64,000 nucleotides of DNA from Agromyces protaetiae (lineage in GTDB: Bacteria; Actinomycetota; Actinomycetes; Actinomycetales; Microbacteriaceae), in assembly GCF_030866785.1 (NCBI RefSeq), contig NZ_CP133018.1, forward strand, positions 3,038,001 to 3,102,000, written 5' to 3'. Positions within the stretch are counted from its first letter, which is position 1. Each line of letters starts with the position of its first letter. Below, one piece after another: positions 48,786 to 56,345 of this stretch. The translations under genes were made by a program, and so were the position numbers. The notes under the pieces are model-generated. The model saw only the letters and a program-made list of their open reading frames with translations. It made no database searches and had not been told where the DNA came from.

Positions 48786-49519
48786 CCGCGACCGCCACCG
48801 ACACCCCCGTCGTCTTCGTCGACGACGTGCACGCGGGGTACCTGCCCGGGGTGAACATCCTGAACGGGTGTTCGCTCGTCGCCCACCAGGGCGAGCTGAT
48901 CGGCATCATCGGCCCGAACGGCGCCGGCAAGTCCACGCTGCTCAAGGCGATCTTCGGGCAGGTACAGGTCCGCGAGGGCACGATCACGCTCGAGGGCGAC
49001 GACATCACGGGGCTCAAGGCGAACAAGCTCGTCTCCCGCGGGGTGGGCTTCATCCCGCAGACGAACAACGTGTTCCCGAGCCTCACGATCGAGGAGAACC
49101 TGCAGATGGGGCTGTTCCAGAACCCCTCCATCTACAAGGAGCGACTCGAGTTCGTGACGGGCATCTTCGCGGAGCTCGGCTCGCGGCTGAAGCAGCGCGC
49201 CGGCTCGCTGTCGGGCGGTGAGCGCCAGATGGTCGCGATGAGCCGTGCGCTCATGATGGACCCGAAGGTGCTGCTCCTCGACGAGCCCTCGGCCGGCCTG
49301 TCCCCCGTGCGCCAGGACGAGGCGTTCATCCGGGTCTCGGAGATCAACAAGGCGGGCGTGACCTGCATCATGGTGGAGCAGAACGCGCGCCGCTGCCTGC
49401 AGATCTGCGACCGTGGCTACGTGCTCGACCAGGGCCGCGACGCATACACGGGCTCGGGCCGTGACCTGCTGAGCGACCCGAAGGTCACCGAGCTGTACCT
49501 CGGCACGCTCGGCACCTGA
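48782..49519 (+). CDS. livF: Branched-chain amino acid ABC transporter ATPase LivF
   Basis: A 245-aa ATPase with Walker A GPNGAGKST, signature LSGGERQMVAMSRAL, Walker B KVLLLDEPSAGLSP and the conserved MVEQNARRCLQICDRGYVLDQG end region. The switch position is Gln in VEQNA, normal for LivF. Start GTG 48782 overlaps the livG stop (GTGA). A 16-bp terminator hairpin follows. Confidence 0.96.
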   Translation: MTATATDTPVVFVDDVHAGYLPGVNILNGCSLVAHQGELIGIIGPNGAGKSTLLKAIFGQVQVREGTITLEGDDITGLKANKLVSRGVGFIPQTNNVFPSLTIEENLQMGLFQNPSIYKERLEFVTGIFAELGSRLKQRAGSLSGGERQMVAMSRALMMDPKVLLLDEPSAGLSPVRQDEAFIRVSEINKAGVTCIMVEQNARRCLQICDRGYVLDQGRDAYTGSGRDLLSDPKVTELYLGTLGT

Positions 49520-49542
49520 CGCAGAGGCACTGCCGTACCGCT

Positions 49543-49579
49543 GAAGGGCGGGCCCCGCATCTCGCGGGGCCCGCCCTTC
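49543..49579 (+). terminator. Terminator of livHMGF
   Basis: GAAGGGCGGGCCCCGC and its exact complement form a 16-bp stem with loop ATCTC, 23 bases after the livF stop, followed by TCGTGTGT. Confidence 0.85.
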
Positions 49580-49674
49580 TCGTGTGTCCCCCGAGGCATC
49601 CGCTGACCCCGCGTGCGCTCGTTGGCACCAATCCGCGCATCCGCAGCCACGCGCCCGGGTCACGTTCATTCCCT

Positions 49675-49749
49675 TGCTCAGGAAGAACTCGCCGCGGTGC
49701 GGCGCGCCGCGCCGCGACACACCGACGGAACGCGGCGTCTTCCTGAGCA
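49675..49749. repeat. 75-bp palindromic repeat, copy 3 (TGCTCAGGAA/TTCCTGAGCA)
   Basis: The same 10-bp ends as the copies at 15754 and 30273 stand at 49675-49684 and 49740-49749. Here the stem extends outward (ATTCCC/GGGAAT) with a one-base bulge. The core contains GCGACACACCG. It lies in the 587-base convergent spacer after livF. Confidence 0.85.
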
Positions 49750-49830
49750 GGGAATCGCGCCAGGCGGCAGGACGGCGTGGGGACGACGTGTGCCGCGACG
49801 TCGCCGGTAGGTGGCCGCGACCACGGCACG

Positions 49831-49866
49831 CGGATGCCTCGGGGCGGCGCCGCCCCGGGGCATCCG
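49831..49866. repeat. 36-bp near-perfect palindrome built from GGATGCCTCG
   Basis: CGGATGCCTCGGGGCGGC is followed directly by its inverse with one mismatch (a possible G-U pair). It is the second intergenic case of the motif in inverted form after 21741-21780. Confidence 0.85.
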
Positions 49867-49877
49867 CCGGCCGCGCT

Positions 49878-50001
49878 GCGCCACGTCCGCACCGCGACGC
49901 CACGCCCGCACTGCCGCGCCACGCCTGCACCGCTGCGCCACGTCCGCACTGCCGCGCCACTTCTGGTCGCCAGAAGTGGCGCGGGTCTGCAGAAGTGGCG
50001 C
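49878..50001. repeat. Array of seven 19-bp GCGCCA units, five forward and two reverse
   Basis: GCGCCA (once ACGCCA) starts at 49878, 49897, 49916, 49935 and 49954; TGGCGC starts at 49977 and 49996. The period is exactly 19 in both directions. The meeting point is a perfect 15-bp hairpin with a 3-base loop (49952-49984). Inside most units a TGCA, or GCA within it, keeps a constant offset. It is an extended version of the palindromes at 32408 and 34282. Confidence 0.9.
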
Positions 50002-50057
50002 AGCAGCGCGGAAGGGGGCACAGCGGGCAAGCGGATGCCTCGGGCGGACACATGAAA

Positions 50058-50085
50058 CGGGCCCCGGTCGAACGACCGGGGCCCG
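50058..50085 (-). terminator. Terminator of livK
   Basis: CGGGCCCCGGTCG and its exact complement with a 2-base centre form a 13-bp stem; on the minus strand it is followed by TTTCATG, 21 bases after the livK stop. Confidence 0.8.
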
Positions 50086-50106
50086 CGTCAGGCGGTACGG
50101 AGAGGC

Positions 50107-51393
50107 TCAGCCCTCGTACGCGCTGTAGTTGTTGTCTTCGCCGTACTGGTAGATGCCGATCGACGCCTCGGTCGGGTCGCCGACCTCATCGAAGGTGATC
50201 GGACCGGAGATCCCGTCGTAGTCGGCGACGCCGCCATCGAGGATGATCTTGGCGCAGTCCGCGTACGTCTCGCACTTCTCGCCGTCGCCCGAGCCGCCGG
50301 AGACCTCGATGAGCTTCTCGGCGATCGCCGCGGAGTCGGTCGAGTTCGCCGCGAGCGCCGCGAGCGCCAGCAGGATCGTCGCGTCGTAGGACTCAGCCGC
50401 GTAGCTGTAGTCCTCGAGCGCGGGCGTGCCTTCAGCCTCGAGGAAGGCGTCGAGCTCACCCGTGAAGGCCGAGATCGAGTCGATGGACAGGCCCGGGAGC
50501 GTGCCCTTCGCACCGGTCAGCGAGCCGGTCGGGAACGCGTCGGCGAAGTTCTTCAGGTTGCCGTCGACGAAGTACAGCTTGTCGGCGGGGAACTGTCCGA
50601 ACAGACCCGGCAAAATCGTCGACACCTCATCGAACGTGATCAGCGCGATGGCGTCGGGCGCAGCCGCGAGCACCGCGTTGATCTGTGCGTCGAACGTGGT
50701 GTCACCGGTGTTGTACGTCGCCTCGGCGACGACCTCGCCACCGGCCGCCGTGAACGCCTCGGACACGTACTTCGCGAGCCCGGTGCCGTACGAGTCGTTC
50801 AGCACGATGATACCGAGCGTCTGGTTGCCGTCTTCGGCGATCAGGTTGCCGAGCACCTCACCCTGGAGCACGTCGGACGGCGCGGTACGGAAGTACAGGC
50901 CGTTGTCGTCGTACGTGGTGAACGCGTCGGAGGTGTTCGCCGGCGAGAACTGGATGACACCGGCTCCCGTGACCTGGTCGATGAACTGCAGCGACGTACC
51001 CGAGGACGCGGCGCCGATGATCGCCGAGACGCCCTCGCCGAGGAGGCGGGGGATCTCGGTCTCGTACGCCTTGTTGTCGGTGTCGCCCGAGTCGCCGTAG
51101 ACGACGTCGAGCGTCAGGCCCGTGTCGCCGGTGGCCTCGTTGATCTGCGACGTCGCATAGGCGACACCTGCTTCCTCGGGCGGGCCGAGGAACGCGAGGT
51201 TTCCGGTCTGCGGAAGGGCCGTGCCGACGGTCAGCGTGAGGTCTTCACGGGGACCGGACGATTCTTCCTGCCCGGCATCGGGTTCGCCGCTCGCACATGC
51301 GGAAAGGAGGAGGGCGCTCGTCGCGGCGACCGCGACACCCGTCCAGACCTTGCCACGCGAACGAGCGGGTCGGGAGGTACCGAAAACGCTCAT
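50107..51393 (-). CDS. livK: Branched-chain amino acid ABC substrate-binding lipoprotein
   Basis: A 428-aa lipoprotein: basic N-terminus, hydrophobic stretch TGVAVAATSALLLSACAS with the lipobox LLSAC, an acidic linker, then the periplasmic-binding type I domain (LTVGTALPQTGNLAFLGPPEEAGVAYA). AAGGAG precedes ATG 51393. It should deliver branched-chain amino acids to LivHM. Unusually it is convergent with livHMGF rather than in the same operon, so binding protein and transporter have separate promoters. Confidence 0.95.
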   Translation of the reverse strand: MSVFGTSRPARSRGKVWTGVAVAATSALLLSACASGEPDAGQEESSGPREDLTLTVGTALPQTGNLAFLGPPEEAGVAYATSQINEATGDTGLTLDVVYGDSGDTDNKAYETEIPRLLGEGVSAIIGAASSGTSLQFIDQVTGAGVIQFSPANTSDAFTTYDDNGLYFRTAPSDVLQGEVLGNLIAEDGNQTLGIIVLNDSYGTGLAKYVSEAFTAAGGEVVAEATYNTGDTTFDAQINAVLAAAPDAIALITFDEVSTILPGLFGQFPADKLYFVDGNLKNFADAFPTGSLTGAKGTLPGLSIDSISAFTGELDAFLEAEGTPALEDYSYAAESYDATILLALAALAANSTDSAAIAEKLIEVSGGSGDGEKCETYADCAKIILDGGVADYDGISGPITFDEVGDPTEASIGIYQYGEDNNYSAYEG

Positions 51394-51508
51394 GTTGCTC
51401 CTTGGGACTGAAGGAATTGTTTTCCATTCGGAACGCGCCTCAGGGCACGCCGTCCTGTCACAGTAGTTGCGGCCTCGGCGCGGGACAAGAAGCCGCGATC
51501 ACAACCCG

Positions 51509-51541
51509 GTAACACCGGCCAAAGCGTTACATTTCCGTCAC
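51509..51541. promoter_or_regulatory. Possible GlnR-like or other regulator site upstream of livK
   Basis: GTTAC-n6-GTCAC stands at 51526-51541, with GTAAC at 51509-51513 forming an inverted pair with GTTAC. GTnAC half-sites with six-base gaps resemble GlnR boxes of actinobacteria. The site is about 115-150 bases upstream of livK. Similarity to a short degenerate consensus only. Confidence 0.25.
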
Positions 51542-51644
51542 ATTGGAGACCGTAGGCGCACAAACGAGCAGGCGAACCGACCTCACACGCAAGGAAAGCG
51601 CACTCCGGGTGGCCACCCATCGTCAAGGCCCCGAGCGGCTCGAC

Positions 51645-52604
51645 TCAGGTCAGCGGCACGATCTGCCGGCGAGCCGCTCGGGCACCGCGCACGAGGTCGA
51701 AGGTCAGCACGACGAGCGCGAGCCAGACGAGTGCGAAGCCGATCCAGCGTTCGAGCGGCATGGGCTCGTGCAGCACGAACACCCCGACGACGAACTGGAT
51801 GAACGGTGCGAAGTACTGGATGAATCCCATGGTGGTGAGCGGCAGGCGACGCGACGCCGCCGCGAAGAACAGCAGCGGGATCGCGGTGATCGCGCCGGAG
51901 AGGAGGAGCAGCACCGTATGCCAGGTGCCGTGCTGGCCGACCGTGAGGCCCGCGGTCGTGCCGACCACGATGAGCTGGATCACCGCGACCGGGGTGAGCC
52001 ACGCGGTCTCGAGCGTGAGCCCCGCCACGGCGTCGACACGCGGCCCCACCCGCTTCTTGATGAGGCCGTAGAAGCCGAACGAGAATGCGAGCAGGAGGGC
52101 GATCCACGGGAATTCGCCGTGCCCGAACGCGAGCACGAACACGGCGACGATGCTGATGCCGACCGCGATCCACTGCGTGAGGTTGAGCCGCTCGCGGAGC
52201 ACGAGCACGCCGAGGAACACGGTCACGATCGGGTTGATGAAGTAGCCCAGGGCGGCCTCGACCACCTGGCCGGACAGGACGGCGTAGACATACGTCTGCC
52301 AGTTGACGTAGATGAGCAGGCCCGCGACGCCCATGGTCAGCAGGACACGGCGATCGAGGGCGAGCGCGACGAACGGCCGCCAGGCGCGCGTGACCGTGAT
52401 GAGCACCGCGCAGAACACCAGCGAGAGGACGATGCGCCAGCCGACCAGCTCGAACGGGCCCGTCGGTTCGAGCGCGATGAAATAGATCGGCAGGACGCCC
52501 CAGAGCCCGTACGCCGCGGCCGCGTAGACGAGCCCAGCGCGGCTCAGGCTGGTCGACGCCGCGGCCGGATCGCCGACGGTCTCGGAAGGGGGCGGTGTGC
52601 TCAC
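51645..52604 (-). CDS. rarD: RarD/EamA-family transporter
   Basis: A 319-aa membrane protein with ten helices in two EamA repeats. The opening LVYAAAAYGLWGVLPIYFIAL and ERLNLTQWIAV are typical of RarD. Start is GTG 52604. RarD proteins are predicted permeases of the drug/metabolite superfamily; substrate not known. It follows the groES terminator on the same strand. Confidence 0.92.
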   Translation of the reverse strand: MSTPPPSETVGDPAAASTSLSRAGLVYAAAAYGLWGVLPIYFIALEPTGPFELVGWRIVLSLVFCAVLITVTRAWRPFVALALDRRVLLTMGVAGLLIYVNWQTYVYAVLSGQVVEAALGYFINPIVTVFLGVLVLRERLNLTQWIAVGISIVAVFVLAFGHGEFPWIALLLAFSFGFYGLIKKRVGPRVDAVAGLTLETAWLTPVAVIQLIVVGTTAGLTVGQHGTWHTVLLLLSGAITAIPLLFFAAASRRLPLTTMGFIQYFAPFIQFVVGVFVLHEPMPLERWIGFALVWLALVVLTFDLVRGARAARRQIVPLT

Positions 52605-52695
52605 CGGCTCAGCCTACGCCCGGCCTCGGACACCGCGATGACGGCGCCGGCTGCCGACGCCAACGCTCGCGCATGGCCCCCGCCGGGGAAATGAC

Positions 52696-52732
52696 GAACG
52701 GCCCGGGCGCCGTCAGGGCGCCCGGGCCGTTC
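52696..52732 (-). terminator. Terminator of groES
   Basis: GAACGGCCCGGGCGC and its exact complement form a 15-bp stem with a 7-base loop, 17 bases after the groES stop on the minus strand; the far side reads GTCATTTCC. Confidence 0.8.
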
Positions 52733-52748
52733 ACCCGGATCGAGTCGC

Positions 52749-53045
52749 TCAGCGAACGACGACCGCGAGCACGTCGCGGGCGGAGAGCACGAGGAAGTCG
52801 TCGCCGCCGAACTTCACCTCGGTGCCGCCGTACTTCGAGTAGATCACCTTGTCGCCGACGGCGACGTCGAGCGGAACACGGTTGCCGTTGTCGTCGATGC
52901 GGCCGGGGCCCACGGCCACGACCTCGCCCTCCTGGGGCTTCTCCTTCGCAGTGTCGGGGATCACCAGACCGGAAGCCGTGGTCTGCTCGGCCTCGACCTG
53001 CTTGATGACGATGCGATCCTCGAGCGGCTTGATGGAAACCGACAC
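52749..53045 (-). CDS. groES: Co-chaperonin GroES
   Basis: A 98-aa heptameric lid of the GroEL chaperonin. It starts [36 protein letters not shown], including the mobile loop, and ends DVLAVVVR. Start is GTG 53045 with AAAGGGG upstream. No groEL follows; a terminator and rarD do, so groEL must be elsewhere. Two CIRCE-type operators precede it, pointing to HrcA repression. Confidence 0.98.
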   Translation of the reverse strand: MSVSIKPLEDRIVIKQVEAEQTTASGLVIPDTAKEKPQEGEVVAVGPGRIDDNGNRVPLDVAVGDKVIYSKYGGTEVKFGGDDFLVLSARDVLAVVVR

Positions 53046-53094
53046 GGTTGACCCCTTTTCTCTTTCGTTCGGTACGGTCTTGACGAAGACTTCG

Positions 53095-53121
53095 TTAGCA
53101 GCCTCTGAGTGAGAGTGCTAA
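53095..53121 (-). promoter_or_regulatory. CIRCE operator 1 of groES
   Basis: TTAGCAGCC-N9-GAGTGCTAA (plus strand) has one perfect half and one with changes relative to the consensus TTAGCACTC-N9-GAGTGCTAA. It lies at or just after the predicted transcription start. Confidence 0.8.
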
Positions 53122-53125
53122 CAGG

Positions 53126-53154
53126 AGTCTAGGGAGAATCTGGCACTCACGCAA
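53126..53154 (-). promoter_or_regulatory. groES promoter
   Basis: Minus-strand TTGCGT (53154-53149) and TAGACT (53131-53126) are 17 bases apart. The -35 box falls inside the spacer of CIRCE 2, and CIRCE 1 covers the start region, an arrangement suited to tight HrcA repression. Confidence 0.65.
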
Positions 53155-53165
53155 CGTGAGTGCCA
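53141..53165 (-). promoter_or_regulatory. CIRCE operator 2 of groES (variant)
   Basis: TGGCACTC-N9-GAGTGCCA is a perfect inverted repeat with the CIRCE GCACTC-N9-GAGTGC core and exact 9-base spacing, but outer bases TGG/CCA instead of TTA/TAA. Confidence 0.75.
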
Positions 53166-53219
53166 GCCGGTTTCCACACGCACCGGATGCCTCGGAGGAC
53201 CCGGTGCTAGCGTGGCCGG

Positions 53220-54407
53220 GTGGATCGCGCCGAGCTCGTCGAACTCCTCTCACCGGAGGGGCTGCGACTCCTCGACGCGGTCCCCGAATGGGACTCCAAG
53301 GCCGACGTGGTGCGTACGGTCGCCGACCTCCGCAAGCAGGGGCACTCCGCCACCCTCGTCGCGGCCGTGCTCAGCCAGGCGCGCCTCCGCCAGCGGGCTC
53401 GGGCGAAGTTCGGTGAGTTCGCCGACCGCATGCTGTTCACAGAGGCAGGGCTCGAACAGGCGACCCGGCTGAAGGTCGCCGCATTGCACGCCGGGCGGTT
53501 CGCCCGGGCCGGCATCGGCCAGGTGGCCGATCTCGGCTGCGGCATCGGCGGCGACGCGCTCGCCGTGGCCGCCGTCGACATCGAGGTCACCGCGGTCGAG
53601 GCCGATGAGGTCACCGCGGCGATCGCGGCGTACAACCTCACGCCGTTCCCTCGCGCGCGGGTGCTGCACGCGCGCGCCGAGGAGGTGCCGCTCGGCGGCA
53701 TCGGCGGCGTATGGCTGGATCCCGCGCGGCGTACGACCGAGGGCGGCCGCACCGTCCGCATCGCTGACGCCTCGGCGTACAGTCCGTCGCTCGACTTCGC
53801 CTTCGGCCTCGCCGAACGGCACGCGGTCGGCGTGAAGCTCGGCCCCGGCACCGACCGCGACCTCGTGCCCGCGGGCGCCGAGGCGCAGTGGGTCTCGGTC
53901 GACGGCGACCTGGTCGAGCTCGCCGTGTGGTTCGGGCCCCTCGCCCGGCCGGGGGTCGGTCGCGCCGCACTCGTCGTCCGCGGCGACCACGCCGCCGAGC
54001 TCACCGCGCCGGCTGACAGCGAGGACGCCGAGACGGGTCCGCTCGGCGACTACCTGTACGAGCCCGACGGCGCGGTGATCCGTGCCCGGCTCATCGGTGA
54101 CTTCGCGAGGAGCATCGGCGGGTGGATGCTGTCGGAGGGTCTCGCATATGTGACGGCCGACCGTGCAGTCGACAGCCCGTTCGCCCGCGGGTTCCGGGTA
54201 CTCGAGCGACTGCCGAACGACGAGCGGCACCTGCGCCAGGCCTTGGCCCATCGCCGAATCGGCGCACTCGAGATCAAGAAACGGGGCGTCGACATCGACC
54301 CCGCATCGCTCCGCACCCGCCTGAAGCTCCGAGGCGAGGCATCCGCCACGATCGTGATCACGCGCGAGGCGGGCCGCCGCGTGACCCTGCTCGTCGAACG
54401 ACTCTGA
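53220..54407 (+). CDS. SAM-dependent methyltransferase with THUMP-like C-terminal domain
   Basis: A 395-aa protein. The N-terminal 90 residues are helical (VVRTVADLRKQGHSATLVAAVLSQARLRQRARAKFGEFADRMLFTEAGLEQAT). A class I methyltransferase core follows with the SAM motif VADLGCGIGGDALAVA and VWLDPARR (motif IV-like). The C-terminal region fits the THUMP-like domain paired with such enzymes, ending RLKLRGEASATIVITREAGRRVTLLVERL. Start GTG 53220. Target unknown; an RNA is plausible. Divergent from groES. Confidence 0.88.
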   Translation: MDRAELVELLSPEGLRLLDAVPEWDSKADVVRTVADLRKQGHSATLVAAVLSQARLRQRARAKFGEFADRMLFTEAGLEQATRLKVAALHAGRFARAGIGQVADLGCGIGGDALAVAAVDIEVTAVEADEVTAAIAAYNLTPFPRARVLHARAEEVPLGGIGGVWLDPARRTTEGGRTVRIADASAYSPSLDFAFGLAERHAVGVKLGPGTDRDLVPAGAEAQWVSVDGDLVELAVWFGPLARPGVGRAALVVRGDHAAELTAPADSEDAETGPLGDYLYEPDGAVIRARLIGDFARSIGGWMLSEGLAYVTADRAVDSPFARGFRVLERLPNDERHLRQALAHRRIGALEIKKRGVDIDPASLRTRLKLRGEASATIVITREAGRRVTLLVERL

Positions 54408-54452
54408 CCACCCCTGGACGACGCTGACCCGGAACGCCGGCGACCCGCTCGG

Positions 54453-55007
54453 CTACGCAGGCAAGGCGCCGTAGACGATCGCGTAGTACCCGAGCCACAC
54501 CGCGGAGAAGACGAGTCCGGTGATCCCCGTGCCGATGGCGACGAACGCGAGCGTGCGCCCGTGTTCCTCGCGGCGGAGGCCGAGCACGCCGAACACGATG
54601 GCGGCGAGCGAGAGCGGCAGCATCCATCCCACGAACAGCGAGGCGAGCGCGCCGATGGAACCGGCGACGGCACCGATCCAGCTGTAGACGCGCCGCTGCA
54701 CCTCGTCGTCGTCGTCCGCCTCCTCGACCACCGGAGCGAGCACCTGGTCGGGGACGCCCGGTCGGCCGACGAGCAGCAGCTGCCCGGTGGGCAGCTGCTG
54801 CAGACGGCCGGTGTCGTAGTGGCCGACGTCGAAGCTCCCGTCGGCATCGCTCGGCTGCAGCGGGCGGCGCGCATCCGCCGGGAGCACAGGACGCGGCGCT
54901 CCGCCCGAGCGCGGGACCGCCGCATCGCCCGAGGGCGGCACGGGGCTCCCGCCGTCGGGCGGGACCGGGGCCCCGCCGTTCGGCGGGACCCCCGCGTGAT
55001 CAGTCAC
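54453..55007 (-). CDS. DUF4190-like membrane protein 1
   Basis: A 184-aa protein with a Pro/Gly-rich first 60 residues (GGAPVPPDGGSPVPP repeats), an Asp-rich stretch and two C-terminal membrane helices (WIGAVAGSIGALASLFVG and GRTLAFVAIGTGITGLVFSAVW). The GLRREEHGRTLA loop between helices is typical of DUF4190. AGGAG lies before GTG 55007. It follows the next paralogue by 11 bases. Function unknown. Confidence 0.8.
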   Translation of the reverse strand: MTDHAGVPPNGGAPVPPDGGSPVPPSGDAAVPRSGGAPRPVLPADARRPLQPSDADGSFDVGHYDTGRLQQLPTGQLLLVGRPGVPDQVLAPVVEEADDDDEVQRRVYSWIGAVAGSIGALASLFVGWMLPLSLAAIVFGVLGLRREEHGRTLAFVAIGTGITGLVFSAVWLGYYAIVYGALPA

Positions 55008-55018
55008 CTCTGATGCTC

Positions 55019-55672
55019 CTAGTAGGTGTAGTTGTACGTCCCGACCGAGCCGAACAGCACCGCCCAGAACACGATCGACAGCAGGCCGAGGGCCAGGCCG
55101 ACGAACCCGAGGATGAGTCCGGTCAGCCACATCGCCTTCGCCTGCGGCTCGCGCTTGCGCCCGAGGAACCCGAGCACGACCGCGGCCGCCGGGATGAACA
55201 GCTGCAGGATGCCGCCGATGATCGGGATCCAGACGACCGCGAACCCACCGAGCAGGCCGACGATGCCCGCGATGAGCGAGATCAGGCTGAGGACCGGGGT
55301 GGGCTTGGCGGGCGCGGAGCCGTAGGCGGGGGCGCCGTACCCGGCTGCACCGTACGCGGGCGGCGGCGTCGCGCCGCCCGAGGCGCCGTACTGCGGCTGC
55401 TCGCCGTACTGCGCCGGCTCGCCGTACGCGGGCTGCTCGCTGCCGTAGGCCGGCGGCGGGGGCGGCGTCGCGCCGTAGGCCGGCGGCTCGGGCGCGGCGG
55501 GCGGCGCGGGCGCGGCCGGCGGCTGGGGGGCGGCCGGCGGCTGGGGGGCGGCCGGCACGTCGGGCGCGATCGGCTCGGGCGCGGCGGGGATCTGCGGCTC
55601 GGGCGCGTCGGGCACGCCGGGCTCGGACGGATTGGGCGCCAGGGGCTCTTCGCCGGGCTTCGGGTCGGTCAT
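55019..55672 (-). CDS. DUF4190-like membrane protein 2, Pro/Ala-rich N-terminus
   Basis: A 217-aa protein. The first 130 residues are low complexity (PAAPQPPAAP repeats, then PAYG/QYG units); two or three membrane helices follow, with the GRKREPQAKAMWLTGLILGFVG loop. ATG 55672. Member of a three-gene set of small membrane proteins with disordered N-termini upstream of the tsaD cluster's end. Probably cytoplasmic tails; function unknown. Confidence 0.8.
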   Translation of the reverse strand: MTDPKPGEEPLAPNPSEPGVPDAPEPQIPAAPEPIAPDVPAAPQPPAAPQPPAAPAPPAAPEPPAYGATPPPPPAYGSEQPAYGEPAQYGEQPQYGASGGATPPPAYGAAGYGAPAYGSAPAKPTPVLSLISLIAGIVGLLGGFAVVWIPIIGGILQLFIPAAAVVLGFLGRKREPQAKAMWLTGLILGFVGLALGLLSIVFWAVLFGSVGTYNYTY

Positions 55673-55719
55673 GTCGTCTCTCTTCTCACTCGTAGGGTCG
55701 GATCGGCGGTCGACGTCGG

Positions 55720-56202
55720 TCAGTAGTTCGTCACGACGCCGTAGGTGGACATGTACCACGTCGTCCAGGCGACGATCGCGATGACGGCGATGATGCTCAG
55801 CGCGATGCCGATGTAGCCGACGATGAGGCCGGCGAGCGCGAGCCCGCGACCTTCCTCGCGGGTGCGCTTGATCTGGTTCAGCGAGATGTGTCCGCAGATG
55901 ACGCCGACCACGGAGCCGATGAACCAGAAGATGACGAGCCCGGCGATCGACGCGATGAGCGCCACGATGGCGAGGGTGTTGGTCTTGTTCGCCGGCGCCG
56001 CGCCGTAGCCCGGCTGCCCGTACCCCGGCTGCCCGTAGCCCGGCTGCCCGTAGCTCGGCTGCCCATACCCGGGCTGGCCATAGCCCGGCTGCCCATACCC
56101 GGGCTGGCCGGCCCCGGGCTGCCCGTATCCGGGCTGCCCGGCCCCCGGTGGCGGTGTCGGCACGCCGGCCCCGGGCTGGTCCGGAGCGTTGGGATCGGTC
56201 AC
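55720..56202 (-). CDS. DUF4190 membrane protein 3 with GQPGY repeats
   Basis: A 160-aa protein. Residues 20-67 are about nine GQPGY-type pentapeptides, encoded by near-identical 15-base units between about 56000 and 56140. Two membrane helices and the loop [29 protein letters not shown], diagnostic for DUF4190, follow. Start GTG 56202. The repeat is likely a flexible cytoplasmic tail and may vary in number between strains. Confidence 0.85.
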   Translation of the reverse strand: MTDPNAPDQPGAGVPTPPPGAGQPGYGQPGAGQPGYGQPGYGQPGYGQPSYGQPGYGQPGYGQPGYGAAPANKTNTLAIVALIASIAGLVIFWFIGSVVGVICGHISLNQIKRTREEGRGLALAGLIVGYIGIALSIIAVIAIVAWTTWYMSTYGVVTNY

Positions 56203-56345
56203 GTGAATGGTCCCCTCTTGCGTGGGCGAGTCTCACCGCGGCTCGGTTGACGCAGCGGGCGCCCGACGGCGCGCGTCACCCTCATCTCGGGTTCACCATA
56301 CCGCGACGCGCGGACCCGCCGCGAGGGTTGCGGCCGGTCCGCCGG

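Noticed and set aside
49878..50001. Possible CRISPR array
   Set aside because: The repeated core is only six bases and the rest of each unit is related between units, not unique spacer sequence; no cas genes.
49485..50051. 188-codon minus-strand frame after livK
   Set aside because: It is a translation of the tandem and palindromic repeats; the protein is just repeat-derived Arg/Ala/Gly strings.
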